Positions 7,234 through 16,472 of a stretch of 32,156 nt of DNA are shown here, piece after piece. The notes beneath the pieces were generated by a model. The model saw nothing but the letters and a program-made list of their open reading frames with translations, searched no databases and was not told the DNA's origin. Origin of the DNA: Candidatus Sodaliphilus limicaballi (GTDB lineage: Bacteria > Bacteroidota > Bacteroidia > Bacteroidales > Muribaculaceae); the NCBI GenBank assembly GCA_018065815.1, contig JAGHSP010000373.1:1-32156 (forward strand). The letters run 5' to 3'. The position numbers and the translations under genes are program-made. Positions within the stretch are counted from its first letter, which is position 1. Each line of letters begins with the position of its first letter.

Positions 7234-10200
7234 ATGAAGAAAGCTGCACGCAAGATATATAACATACTGCGACTGGCAATAGTGACCGCCCTGGTCACTG
7301 TTGTGGGTGTGTTCGCCATTGCATACGTTGCATTGTCGATCCCTGCTGTGCAAGACAAGATAAAGGAAGTGGGCGAGGAGGAACTCTCCAACTTGCTTCA
7401 TACCGACGTCAAGATAGGCGACGTGACTATCATGCCGTTTAATGAGGTCGTGCTCAAAGATGTCGAGGTGCCCGACCAGAAAGGGGATTCTCTGTTTACC
7501 ATTGAGAAACTTGGCGCAGGCGTGAGTCTGTATAATCTTGTGGTGAACCAGCGCATAGTGTTTACTTATGCTGAAATTGTGGGACTTAAAGGGCACATTG
7601 TTAAGCCCGACAAAGAAAGTCCGACTAACATGCAGTTTATTATCGATGCATTCAAGCCAAAGGATAACAAACCTCCCAAGAAATTTGACTTGGTTATCCA
7701 TAATGTAGTGTTAAGAAAGTGCGCATTGACTTACGACTTGCAGAGTGAACCCCGCAAGGAAGGACAGTTTGACCCTAACCATGTGGCACTTGATAGCATT
7801 AAAGCAGACTTGACCTTGCCGAGGCTTAAAAATGATGACTTCATCATAGAGCTGAATCGCATGTCGCTTGTGGAACAAAGTGGGTTTAAACTCAAAAACA
7901 TTGCGGCAAAGGTTGAGATTAACAACAAGATGACAGCGGCCCGAGGGCTGATTGTGGAATTGCCTAACTCGCTGTTGTCGTTAGGCGACATTGAATTGCA
8001 CTACAACTCACTTAAAACTATGGGGAATGATATTAAAAATTCTCCGGTTGAGGTGGCATTGTCAAACAGTTACATCGCTCTTGAAGACATTTCACCCTTT
8101 GTTCCCAAACTTAAAGGAATGAAAGACGTGGTAGATATCTCGGCAATAATCAAGGGCGACGCTAATCATGTGGATGTACGCACCCTGGCTCTAAATACCC
8201 ATGACAATTTGTTGTCGCTCAATACCAGTGCCACCATAGACAGTTTGTCGAGTAAGGAAAACATTAGTTTTGACGTGCCTCACATCATCCTTCATGCTCA
8301 TGCCGATAAGGTTGAAGACATTGTGTCGCGTTTCGCTTCCCTCACGCCCCAGGCAGCAGGTATAATCAGGCGTTGCGGCGATGTGAGTATCGATGGATCG
8401 GCCAAAGGAAATATCCATAATCTCCATTTTAATGGCGGTGTGGGTACATCGCTAGGTGCGTTGAACCTAAATGGCCAGTTTGTCTCGAATGACGCCAACA
8501 AGAGTTTCTCGGGGCACATAGCGACCTTGGGCTTCGGTCTCGGTGAATTGCTTGCGAAAACTAATCTGCTCGGTGAAGTAGCTATGGACGTGGATCTTAC
8601 CGGCCAGTTGGGCGCTGGAAAACTGTCGAATGCTAGCATTAATGGCGTGATAAGTTACATTGATTTCAATGGCTATCGTTATCATAACATTACCGCCGAC
8701 TTGAAAAATGAACTGAAAGACGTCAATGGTTCGATATCGGTTGATGACCCGTCGGTGAAACTCAATATTGAAGGAGTGGCACATCTTGACGGCCCTGCGA
8801 CTACAATAGACATCGACCTGAATACCGACGGATTGAACATGTCTCGCTTGGGATTTATCAAGAACGTGCCCGATGGACAGGTGTCAATGGTGATGTCATC
8901 AAATTTCAGCGGTAATTCGCTAGATAACCTCACTGGCAGCATTGTTGTTGACGATGTGAATTACAGCGACGGGAATGGTAAGAAGTTGCACTTGAATAAC
9001 GTGACGTTGACTGCCGACAATGCATCAATGCCGCAAAACATCACGCTGAATAGCGATTTCCTGAACGGAAATGTCACAGGCTCGTATGACTTCTCAACAT
9101 TAGTGCCTTCGGTTAAGGGTATGCTATCGACTGCATTCCCCAAACTGTTTGGTAACTATGCCTATGTGCTGAAACGTGCCAGCAAGAAAAACGACTTGGA
9201 TTTCAACTTTGTTCTTGACCCGTCGGACGAGTTGAACGATATAGTCAAGTTGCCAGTTAAGTTTGTGTATAAGACCACGGTAAACGGAAATATAAGCGAG
9301 TCGCACAATTCGTTTGCTGTTAATGTGAATGCTCCTTATCTTCTTAATGGAAATAAGATTATAGAAGGCACCGATCTCTCGGCTCGCCTTGACAATGACG
9401 CAGGCAACGTATCGGTCGTTGCTCACACTTTGGTCCCGCTCAAGCAGGGTAAAGCTGCAGTGACGCTGAATGCCAATGGCATAAATGACAGACTTGATGC
9501 CGACCTGGCTTGGCGTGTAGCCCGTGAGACCGATTTCCACGGTAATCTGAATATGTCGTCATTCTTCGACCGTGACGAAGAAGGCAAGATGATTATTGAT
9601 ATCGATGTCAATCCGTCGCAACTTGTGTTTAATGACAAACCCTGGCAAGTAGATCCTGCCAAGGTGAGTGTGCACGATGGCGTTATTAAGGTGGATAACC
9701 TGTGCGGGCATAGTGATGACCAGTTTGTGAAGATCAACGGAGAGGCATCGAAGAACCCTGAATCAGAACTTTGTTTAGAGTTGAATGACATAAGCCTTGA
9801 CTATGTGTTTGAGACACTAAATATCAACCATGTCACCTTCGGAGGACAAGCAACAGGCAAGTTCTATGCCAGCGATTTGTTCTCAAAGGCTCCGAGACTT
9901 TACACCCCTGTGTTGCATGTGGCAGGATTGTCTTATAATAACGCCCTCATGGGTGACACCGACATCAAGAGTCGCTGGCTTAATGATGAAAAAGCGGTGG
10001 AACTCGATGCCGACATCGCCCAAACCAATGGGCTGCACTCACGCATCAAGGGTGCAATCTTTGCTGCCGACGATTCGTTATATCTCGACTTTGATGCACA
10101 TCGTGCCAATGTGGGATTCCTGAAACCTTACATGTCGGCATTCACAAGCGATGTGCAAGGCGAGGTGTCGGGCAATGCAATCTTGTTTGGTAATTTCAAG

Positions 10201-11787
10201 ACCATTAACTTGAAGGGCGACATCAAAGCCGATAGCCTCAAATTCAAGTTAGACTATACTAATGTATATTACACATGCAGCGGAGACTCTGTGCACATGA
10301 AGCCCGACTTGATCACATTCAGCGACGTGATGATTCATGACCGAGAAGGTCACGAGGCGAAACTCAACGGATGGCTCAAACATAACAGTTTCCATGACCC
10401 GGTATTCAATTTCTCTATTACAGAAGCGAAGAACTTCTTGTGTTATGATACCAATGCTGACATAAATCCGATATGGTATGGCCAAGTTTATGGCAACGGC
10501 TCGGCATTCGTGACAGGAGAACCAGGTGTAGTTGATATCAAGGTAAACATGCAGTCTTCACCTAACAGCAAGTTCACATTCGTGTTGAGCGATGCCGAGG
10601 AGGCTAATGAATATAACTTCATTACATTCCGAGACCGGAACAAGTCTGCCGGAGAAATCAAGGTAGAAGAAGTTGTAGATACTATACCTGAAATAGTGCG
10701 TCAGCTGTCGGCAAAGGCAAATATTGAACAGCAAGGCCCGCCCACAAGTTATAACATAGACTTGCAGGGCGACATTACTCCCGACTTGCAGTTGATAGTC
10801 GTGATGGATCCCGTGGGTGGTGACCGCATCAAGGCAACAGGTAGAGGAAACCTGCGTCTCACCTATAATAATAATGATGAGATGACGATGTTCGGCAAAT
10901 ATACGCTTGAAAAAGGTAATTATAACTTCACCCTTCAAGATGTCATCATCAAGGACTTTACTATCAAGGATGGCAGTAGCATCAGTTTCCAGGGCGATCC
11001 TTATGCAGCGTTGCTCGACATCAAGGCAGTATATGCTCTTAATGCAAACATTAAGGACCTAGACGAAACATTTGCCGACGACAAGGAAATCAACCGTACT
11101 AATGTGCCTGTACATGCATTGTTAAATGCCAAGGGCTTAATAAGCCAGCCGGATATCTCGTTCGATCTTGAATTCCCGACACTGACCACTGATGCTTACC
11201 GACGTATCAAGAGTATCATCAGCACAGACGAGATGATGAACCGTCAAATCATCTATCTGCTGGCACTCAACAGATTCTATACACCCGAGTATATGAATAA
11301 CTCGCGGCCTAACAATGAACTCACCTCGGTGGCGTCATCGACGATATCGTCGCAGTTATCTAACATGCTGGGCAAGATGAGCGACAAGTGGAGTATCTCA
11401 CCCAATTTCAGGACATCGCGTGGTGATTTCAGTGATGTGGAAGTGGATCTTGCCCTGTCGAGCCAACTGCTTAATAACCGTTTGCTCTTCAATGGCAACT
11501 TCGGTTATCGCGACAACAAGTACAATACTCGCAATAGTAATTTCATAGGTGATTTTGACATTGAATACCTTCTTAACAAGAACGGATCGTTCAGGTTGAA
11601 AGCCTACAATCACTTCAACGATCAGAATTTCTATGTGCGTAATGCATTGACTACTCAGGGCGTGGGGCTCGTGTGGAAGCACGACTTTGACCGTCCGTTT
11701 GATTTCCTGAAAAATAATAGATATAAACTTAACATTGTTAAAGACAGTACAGCGACCGATACAGTGAAAGTTGTAGATGTGAAATAA
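7234..11787 (+). CDS. tamB: TamB-like translocation/assembly module protein
   Basis: A 1517-aa AsmA/TamB-type protein. It has a single N-terminal membrane anchor (about residues 10-35, hydrophobic after MKKAARK) and a long repetitive beta-rich body with many NL.G.. and D.S..L patterns. The C-terminal DUF490/TamB domain spans about 1150-1490 and includes GRGNLRLTYNNNDEMTMFGKY and the YTLEKGNYNFTLQD strand pair. Proteins of this type span the periplasm and are thought to carry phospholipids to, or help assemble proteins in, the outer membrane. The stop shares one base with the next start (TAATG), coupling it to a predicted outer-membrane barrel. No tamA/bamA gene is in the window. Confidence 0.9.
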   Translation: MKKAARKIYNILRLAIVTALVTVVGVFAIAYVALSIPAVQDKIKEVGEEELSNLLHTDVKIGDVTIMPFNEVVLKDVEVPDQKGDSLFTIEKLGAGVSLYNLVVNQRIVFTYAEIVGLKGHIVKPDKESPTNMQFIIDAFKPKDNKPPKKFDLVIHNVVLRKCALTYDLQSEPRKEGQFDPNHVALDSIKADLTLPRLKNDDFIIELNRMSLVEQSGFKLKNIAAKVEINNKMTAARGLIVELPNSLLSLGDIELHYNSLKTMGNDIKNSPVEVALSNSYIALEDISPFVPKLKGMKDVVDISAIIKGDANHVDVRTLALNTHDNLLSLNTSATIDSLSSKENISFDVPHIILHAHADKVEDIVSRFASLTPQAAGIIRRCGDVSIDGSAKGNIHNLHFNGGVGTSLGALNLNGQFVSNDANKSFSGHIATLGFGLGELLAKTNLLGEVAMDVDLTGQLGAGKLSNASINGVISYIDFNGYRYHNITADLKNELKDVNGSISVDDPSVKLNIEGVAHLDGPATTIDIDLNTDGLNMSRLGFIKNVPDGQVSMVMSSNFSGNSLDNLTGSIVVDDVNYSDGNGKKLHLNNVTLTADNASMPQNITLNSDFLNGNVTGSYDFSTLVPSVKGMLSTAFPKLFGNYAYVLKRASKKNDLDFNFVLDPSDELNDIVKLPVKFVYKTTVNGNISESHNSFAVNVNAPYLLNGNKIIEGTDLSARLDNDAGNVSVVAHTLVPLKQGKAAVTLNANGINDRLDADLAWRVARETDFHGNLNMSSFFDRDEEGKMIIDIDVNPSQLVFNDKPWQVDPAKVSVHDGVIKVDNLCGHSDDQFVKINGEASKNPESELCLELNDISLDYVFETLNINHVTFGGQATGKFYASDLFSKAPRLYTPVLHVAGLSYNNALMGDTDIKSRWLNDEKAVELDADIAQTNGLHSRIKGAIFAADDSLYLDFDAHRANVGFLKPYMSAFTSDVQGEVSGNAILFGNFKTINLKGDIKADSLKFKLDYTNVYYTCSGDSVHMKPDLITFSDVMIHDREGHEAKLNGWLKHNSFHDPVFNFSITEAKNFLCYDTNADINPIWYGQVYGNGSAFVTGEPGVVDIKVNMQSSPNSKFTFVLSDAEEANEYNFITFRDRNKSAGEIKVEEVVDTIPEIVRQLSAKANIEQQGPPTSYNIDLQGDITPDLQLIVVMDPVGGDRIKATGRGNLRLTYNNNDEMTMFGKYTLEKGNYNFTLQDVIIKDFTIKDGSSISFQGDPYAALLDIKAVYALNANIKDLDETFADDKEINRTNVPVHALLNAKGLISQPDISFDLEFPTLTTDAYRRIKSIISTDEMMNRQIIYLLALNRFYTPEYMNNSRPNNELTSVASSTISSQLSNMLGKMSDKWSISPNFRTSRGDFSDVEVDLALSSQLLNNRLLFNGNFGYRDNKYNTRNSNFIGDFDIEYLLNKNGSFRLKAYNHFNDQNFYVRNALTTQGVGLVWKHDFDRPFDFLKNNRYKLNIVKDSTATDTVKVVDVK

Positions 11788-12956
11788 TGGCAAGAAGAAT
11801 TATATACATATTATTATTTTTAGTCTCAATTCCCGCGATTGCATCGGGAGCCGAGCGCATTGATAGTGTGGCCCACAGAATAAAAAATAATGTACACAAC
11901 TATCTGCATGATAGTGTTCCTGCTCGCTTGTCAAATAAGATACCAGAGAATAAAAGTTGGATTAAGCAGTTGGTAGATAATCGCTTTAACGTGATGGACA
12001 CGACTCTGAAATGCCCCAGGTTTGTAGAAATGTGTTTAGATGTGTACAGGTGGGGCGACCACACGTTCAACAGCTATGACTCGTCATATGTGTATTCCTG
12101 CCCGCAGAAATGGAAGGTGATGATTAAAGCCAACACCAAGTGGGATATGTATGACTTTGACGCCCGTAACGGCAGTCCTAGCCTGTTTATCAACACTGAG
12201 CCTAGGACTAGTGCTGGTTTCCGCCTGTCGTTCATGGCTGTGGGGTTTGAGTATATGCCCGACATTGATAATCTACTCTCAGGTCGTGTGATAGATCATC
12301 GTCGCACTCGATTCTCATTCACTTGTAGTCGTATTGTAGCCGAATTATACTACAACAAAAACACTGGCACGTCTCGAATAAACAAATTTGGTTCTTATGA
12401 AGACGGACGCTTTGTCAATGTGAAATTTGATGGTCTCACGTCTAAAACTTTTGGAATTGATGCATTCTACGTGTTCAACCACAAGAAATATGCCCATGCT
12501 GCTGCCTATTGTTTCTCGAAAATACAACGGCGTAGTGCAGGATCGTTTATCCTGGGAGTTCAATATACTAATCAGAAACTATCTCTTGACACAAGTAAAT
12601 TGCCAGAGGATTTGAAACCTTATAACCCATGGCCTAACGAAAATTTCTCGTTTCATTTCTATGACTATGCGATTAATGTGGGATATGGCTATAACTGGGT
12701 TTTCCGCAACAACTGGCTGTTTAATGTGACAGCGATGCCCTCGGTGGGTGTGAAGCATTGCGTAGATGATACATTTGACGGACCAACCAACAAACTCGCG
12801 TTGAACATACGCGGACGTTTTGCACTTGTGCGTAATGCTGGTAAATTCTTCTATGGCCTTCATGCAAGTTTCAATGGCTACACATCGTGGGGTAAATCTT
12901 ACTGGTTTTACAATCAGATAGGTGATGTGACTGCAATCGCAGGATTCAGGTTTTGA
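11787..12956 (+). CDS. predicted outer-membrane beta-barrel, DUF4421-like
   Basis: A 389-aa protein with a clear Sec signal peptide (hydrophobic residues 5-18, likely cleavage after ASGA). The mature part is rich in alternating aromatic and polar strands and ends in phenylalanine (AGFRF), the classical C-terminal signal of outer-membrane barrels. The segment DSSYVYSCPQKWKVMIKANTK resembles the N-terminal strand of DUF4421 proteins, a Bacteroidetes family of unknown function; this assignment is from memory. It is translationally coupled to tamB (TAATG), suggesting that the two act together at the outer membrane. This is inference from coupling only. Confidence 0.65.
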   Translation: MARRIIYILLFLVSIPAIASGAERIDSVAHRIKNNVHNYLHDSVPARLSNKIPENKSWIKQLVDNRFNVMDTTLKCPRFVEMCLDVYRWGDHTFNSYDSSYVYSCPQKWKVMIKANTKWDMYDFDARNGSPSLFINTEPRTSAGFRLSFMAVGFEYMPDIDNLLSGRVIDHRRTRFSFTCSRIVAELYYNKNTGTSRINKFGSYEDGRFVNVKFDGLTSKTFGIDAFYVFNHKKYAHAAAYCFSKIQRRSAGSFILGVQYTNQKLSLDTSKLPEDLKPYNPWPNENFSFHFYDYAINVGYGYNWVFRNNWLFNVTAMPSVGVKHCVDDTFDGPTNKLALNIRGRFALVRNAGKFFYGLHASFNGYTSWGKSYWFYNQIGDVTAIAGFRF

Positions 12957-12989
12957 ATAGATTAAAATGTAATTAGAAATCAAAAAGAT

Positions 12990-14006
12990 ATGAGTGTAAC
13001 GATATTAGGAATAGAATCGTCGTGTGATGACACCTCGGCAGCGATAATACGTGATTGTGTGTTGCTGAGCAATGTCATTGCGAGCCAAAAGGTTCATGAG
13101 TCCTATGGCGGAGTGGTTCCTGAACTTGCGTCTCGTGCCCACCAGCAGAACATAGTGCCCGTGGTGAGCGAGGCAATAAAGCAGGCAGGACTTACACGCG
13201 GCGATATAGACGCCATAGCATTCACCCGTGGTCCTGGTCTCCCGGGATCATTGCACGTGGGCACATCGTTTGCCAAGGGACTGTCGCTGGCATTAAACGT
13301 GCCGCTGGTAGATGTGAACCACCTGCATGGTCATGTGCTTGCACATTTCATCAAAGAGACTCCTGAAACCGTTGTCCCGGAGTTCCCCTATTTATGCTTG
13401 CTCATTTCGGGCGGTAACTCTCAAATAATTAAGGTGAATGCCCCTAATGACATGGAGATACTGGGCCAGACTATTGATGACGCAGCTGGCGAGGCATTTG
13501 ACAAGTGTGCCAAGGTTATGGGGTTGCCTTACCCTGGCGGACCTATAATTGACCAGCTGGCTGCCGTGGGTAATGCTGATGCCTTTAAGTTTGCAAAGCC
13601 CAGGTTGCAGGGTTATGATTATAGTTTCAGCGGATTGAAGACATCATTCCTATATACATTACGTGATGAGTTGAAGGTTAACCCTAGTTTTATTGAGGAA
13701 AACAAGGCCGATCTTGCTGCTTCGTTGCAAAGGACGATTATAGATATCTTGATGACAAAATTCACCAAGGCGATAAAGGATACGGGCATCAAGACGATAG
13801 CCATAGGGGGTGGTGTGTCGGCTAATAGTGGCGTGCGTGCTGCTGTCGAAGAGTATGCTCGCCGTCACAAACTCACGGCATTTATCCCTAAGCGCACATT
13901 TACTACCGACAATGCTGCTATGATTGCAGTCGCTGGGCATTACCGTTATCTTGACAAGCAATTTTGCGACATCACTGCACCTCCGTTTGCTAGGGTGGTG
14001 ATTTGA
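12990..14006 (+). CDS. tsaD: tRNA N6-adenosine threonylcarbamoyltransferase
   Basis: Transfers the threonylcarbamoyl group to A37 of ANN-decoding tRNAs, together with TsaB and TsaE. The 338-aa protein has the Kae1/TsaD opening ILGIESSCDDTSAA (5-18), the metal ligands H111 and H115 in NHLHGH, the LLISGGNSQ nucleotide loop and the late IGGGVSANSGVR motif. Length and start agree with the family. It lies 33 nt after the barrel gene and has its own terminator at 14032-14058. tsaB and tsaE are not in the window. Confidence 0.96.
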   Translation: MSVTILGIESSCDDTSAAIIRDCVLLSNVIASQKVHESYGGVVPELASRAHQQNIVPVVSEAIKQAGLTRGDIDAIAFTRGPGLPGSLHVGTSFAKGLSLALNVPLVDVNHLHGHVLAHFIKETPETVVPEFPYLCLLISGGNSQIIKVNAPNDMEILGQTIDDAAGEAFDKCAKVMGLPYPGGPIIDQLAAVGNADAFKFAKPRLQGYDYSFSGLKTSFLYTLRDELKVNPSFIEENKADLAASLQRTIIDILMTKFTKAIKDTGIKTIAIGGGVSANSGVRAAVEEYARRHKLTAFIPKRTFTTDNAAMIAVAGHYRYLDKQFCDITAPPFARVVI

Positions 14007-14031
14007 TGTAGCATATGTGGTAAAATTATCA

Positions 14032-14058
14032 AGCAGGGGTTCCAGCCTCTGCTTTTTT
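14032..14058 (+). terminator. intrinsic terminator after tsaD
   Basis: AGCAGGGG (14032-14039) pairs with CCTCTGCT (14046-14053), eight pairs with one G-U, around a six-base loop. The T run extends to 14058. It lies 25 nt after the tsaD stop. Confidence 0.85.
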
Positions 14059-14125
14059 AGTGCTCTTTGTGATAGTTTTAACTTTTGTTATTTTTGGTGT
14101 GTAAAATCTAAGCACATGTGTTGCG

Positions 14126-14133
14126 TAACTTTG
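14126..14133 (+). promoter_or_regulatory. promoter -7 element of the 76-aa gene
   Basis: TAACTTTG matches the TAnnTTTG consensus, about 28 nt before the ATG. No TTG at the usual distance was found, so the upstream half is weak. A purine-rich AAGAAAGGAAAT precedes the ATG. Confidence 0.5.
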
Positions 14134-14161
14134 CAGTGTAAAATAAGAAAGGAAATATAAT

Positions 14162-14392
14162 ATGGAAAATCTAATTGTTATTTCGTCGCGAGTGATTAAT
14201 CGCATGAAGAATATGTCGGTAGAAGAAAGAAAAGTCATTCTTGACACTTTCTTTTGTGATGAAATCCTGGGTGTGGAACGTAGCATGGAATTGACACCGC
14301 TCCAGGAGCTTGTATATATGATGTTCCGTAATAATGTGATGAATGAGTCTCGTCGTTATAGCAATGAAACTTCACAAGCCTTAGTATCATAA
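14162..14392 (+). CDS. small hypothetical protein, 76 aa
   Basis: Not recognised. The protein is mostly helical in appearance, with MKNMSVEERKVILDTFF and LTPLQELVYMMFRNNVMNESRRY segments. It has no signal peptide, no membrane helix and a single cysteine. It looks like a real gene because it has a promoter-like element, a purine-rich stretch before the ATG, and two hairpins behind it, one of them a good terminator, so it forms its own transcription unit. Cytosolic. The size and helical character would suit a small regulatory or binding protein, but nothing specific supports that. Confidence 0.7.
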   Translation: MENLIVISSRVINRMKNMSVEERKVILDTFFCDEILGVERSMELTPLQELVYMMFRNNVMNESRRYSNETSQALVS

Positions 14393-14401
14393 TACACACG
14401 A

Positions 14402-14436
14402 AAAAGCGGTTAGATGTATTCTATATAGCTGCTTTT
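14402..14436 (+). terminator. weak hairpin, possible first terminator of the 76-aa gene
   Basis: AAAAGCGG (14402-14409) pairs with CTGCTTTT (14429-14436) with one G-U. An inner TAGA/TCTA pairing (14411-14414 with 14420-14423) may extend it. Only four T form the tail, so termination would be weak. Confidence 0.4.
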
Positions 14437-14448
14437 GATGATTTGTTG

Positions 14449-14479
14449 AGTCATCCAGAAAAATTGGGTGACTTTTTTT
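14449..14479 (+). terminator. intrinsic terminator of the 76-aa gene
   Basis: AGTCATCCA (14449-14457) pairs with TGGGTGACT (14465-14473), nine pairs with one G-U, around a GAAAAAT loop. It is followed by seven T (14473-14479). Confidence 0.88.
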
Positions 14480-14480
14480 G

Positions 14481-14510
14481 TTGTGTTGTCAAATTTAATT
14501 GCTAAATTTG
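14481..14510 (+). promoter_or_regulatory. promoter of the lipoprotein-Cys4-rSAM cluster
   Basis: TTG (14481-14483), 19 nt, TAAATTTG (14503-14510), an ideal Bacteroidetes-type promoter. It begins directly after the T run of the preceding terminator. The expected 5' UTR is about 30 nt. Confidence 0.75.
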
Positions 14511-14549
14511 TAAATTATTGTTGCACAAGATAAGATTATTACAACTAAA

Positions 14550-16070
14550 ATGAGGTTTTACAAGCTACTAATTAGTTTATGTGTGGTGGCATTTCTCGTT
14601 TCATGCAGCAACAAAAACGATGAAATGCTGAAAGTTATCCCTGCCGATGCTGTGGGCGTTGTCAGTGTGGATGTCCCTAATATATTGGAAAAAAGCGGCA
14701 TGCTGAGTGGGTCGGGAGATTTTACGATGCCTGAATCGCTGCAAGCAATCGTTGACGAGAATGATGAATCTACATTCAGCAAAATGCTCATTGACCTGCC
14801 TGAAATGGGAGTTGATCATGATTGCAAAGTATTCTCGTTCTATACGTTGAAGACATTCGGCTCGGTAGTGCTCATGGGCATAGACGATGAAGATGCAGCC
14901 CGCAAGGTGATTGAGCGTCGTGCCGGTAAGGATTTTGCCGATGTTGATGGTTTGAACTGTATTTCGGTGGGGGATGATTTCTATGCCTTGCATGATGGGA
15001 TATTTTTCCACGCAACAGTAAACAAACCGCAGGAAGTGAGCAAACTCTCGGCCGCTGCGCGGAATATGCTCGCCCGCACATCGAAGTCAATACTTGACAA
15101 CAGCGAAGTGATGGAGTGCTTGAATGCCGAGAATGACGTGAATGCTTACATGCTGCTCGACGGAGTGAAACTCTTGTCGAAGCGTAGCAAAACTTATAAG
15201 GAGATGTCGGAGAAATTCCCTCTCATTGACATTTTTGTGGAGAGTGATATCAAAGCGTATGTTGCCTCGGCCAATTTAAATGAGGATTCTGCCGAACTGG
15301 AAGTGAAGATCCTGGCCGACGATAACAGCGAGTATGTTCAGTTGCTGTCGGGCACACTGGGCAAACCAACGGCCGACTTCTTGAAATCAGTGCCTGAATC
15401 AATGGAGAACATTGTGTCGATGAGCGTGAAAGGCGAGAAATTTGTTGAGCTTCCTCAAATTGCTACTATGATAGAGACCTTCAAGAAAACTCCGTTCATA
15501 GGACGGCTGGATATAGAATCAATATTGAAGACTATTGATGGTCCTGTGGCAATGGGTATGGCAAAGGATCCTAACCTTGACGACTGGAATGCCGTTGTCA
15601 CTGCATGCTCAACCACGCCCGATGATGTGCTCAACCAGTTGAAGGCTTTCGCCGCATCAATGGGCCAGCAACCTGAGATATATGACAACGAATACATCTA
15701 TGAGTATGACAACAAGATGGTGAAACTGGGCAACAGCAATGGCTCGCTATACATGAAGATGCTCAACTATGAGCAGACCGAGGGCTATGCTTATGACAAT
15801 GCCGATGCACGTGAGTTCTTCTCAAAATCTCCCATGGGCATTTATGTGCGCGCTAAAGACAATAAAGGAGGAAGCATTAAGTTTGGTCTTGTAGACATAC
15901 GCAATTTAAAGGGTACATTCATCCCTGCACAGAAAGGCGCAAATGCCATAGTTGCATTGTTGCAAGTGCTTTGCAGCATTGAACCCGTGCGTGAATATGA
16001 GGATGGAGGAACCGACGAACTTGAAGATGTTATGCCAGTTGCAATTGATGAGCTTAAACCTGTAAATTGA
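14550..16070 (+). CDS. predicted lipoprotein, DUF4836-like
   Basis: A 506-aa secreted lipoprotein. The signal sequence ends in a lipobox with C19 (FLVSC), followed by SNKND. After the cysteine the segment IPADAVGVVSVDVPNILEKSG resembles the start of Bacteroidetes DUF4836-type proteins, in which a helix-turn with IPADA is followed by a long alpha/beta body; this assignment is from memory and not firm. It is acidic with no recognised catalytic motif. It is the first gene after a good promoter, and the Cys4 protein follows after 6 nt, so they form one transcript. Probable location is the periplasmic or outer face of the envelope. Confidence 0.75.
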   Translation: MRFYKLLISLCVVAFLVSCSNKNDEMLKVIPADAVGVVSVDVPNILEKSGMLSGSGDFTMPESLQAIVDENDESTFSKMLIDLPEMGVDHDCKVFSFYTLKTFGSVVLMGIDDEDAARKVIERRAGKDFADVDGLNCISVGDDFYALHDGIFFHATVNKPQEVSKLSAAARNMLARTSKSILDNSEVMECLNAENDVNAYMLLDGVKLLSKRSKTYKEMSEKFPLIDIFVESDIKAYVASANLNEDSAELEVKILADDNSEYVQLLSGTLGKPTADFLKSVPESMENIVSMSVKGEKFVELPQIATMIETFKKTPFIGRLDIESILKTIDGPVAMGMAKDPNLDDWNAVVTACSTTPDDVLNQLKAFAASMGQQPEIYDNEYIYEYDNKMVKLGNSNGSLYMKMLNYEQTEGYAYDNADAREFFSKSPMGIYVRAKDNKGGSIKFGLVDIRNLKGTFIPAQKGANAIVALLQVLCSIEPVREYEDGGTDELEDVMPVAIDELKPVN

Positions 16071-16076
16071 TTAGTT

Positions 16077-16445
16077 ATGAAAAATGGAAAGAAAGTGTGC
16101 AACGAGTTGAAGCGTGTGCGCAAGCAGATAGCCGATGCTAACGATATAGTATATACTCCCACAGAGTGCAACCACAAGGGCGACTGCAAGGGTACATGTC
16201 CTGCCTGCGAGGCCGAAGTGCGTTACTTGGAAAATCAGCTGAACTTGCGCAGCATGCTGGGCAAGGCGGTGGTTGTTGCCGGACTCGGACTTACTGTGGC
16301 GTCTTGTATCCCTGGCGGCGGACACATGGGGTCTGTGCCAAATCAAAGTATTGACACTGTGTATGAGCTTGAAGGCGATGTAGTTGCCGAGATTGACTCG
16401 ACAACGCTCACTGATAGCATTGATGTCAAGGATATTAACAAATAA
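16077..16445 (+). CDS. small Cys4 protein with internal lipobox
   Basis: A 122-aa protein in two parts. Residues 1-60 are charged and appear cytosolic, with four cysteines in the pattern C31-X5-C37-X3-C41-X2-C44 (CNHKGDC...CPAC), suited to binding zinc or an Fe-S cluster. Residues 63-77 form a short basic-hydrophobic segment ending in a perfect lipobox VASC (C77), followed by a Gly-rich and then acidic tail of 45 residues. I have an impression that similar CxHKGDCxGTCPxCEAE proteins are common in Bacteroidales, but no function is known to me. It lies between a lipoprotein and a radical SAM gene, 6 nt after the former. It could be a substrate, metal donor or anchor for the rSAM enzyme; all three are inference. 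Confidence 0.75.
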   Translation: MKNGKKVCNELKRVRKQIADANDIVYTPTECNHKGDCKGTCPACEAEVRYLENQLNLRSMLGKAVVVAGLGLTVASCIPGGGHMGSVPNQSIDTVYELEGDVVAEIDSTTLTDSIDVKDINK

Positions 16446-16448
16446 ATG

Positions 16449-16472
16449 CATGAGTGCAGCAAAGCACTCATG
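16449..16472 (+). promoter_or_regulatory. intercistronic hairpin over the rSAM start
   Basis: CATGAGTGC (16449-16457) and GCACTCATG (16464-16472) form a perfect nine-pair stem with a six-base loop. No T tract follows, so it is unlikely to be a terminator. It begins 4 nt after the stop of the Cys4 gene and contains the GTG that opens the radical SAM frame. Confidence 0.6.

Noticed and set aside
7159-7701. 180-aa open frame on the minus strand at the start of tamB
   Set aside because: Shadow of the tamB frame; no signals and no familiar motif.
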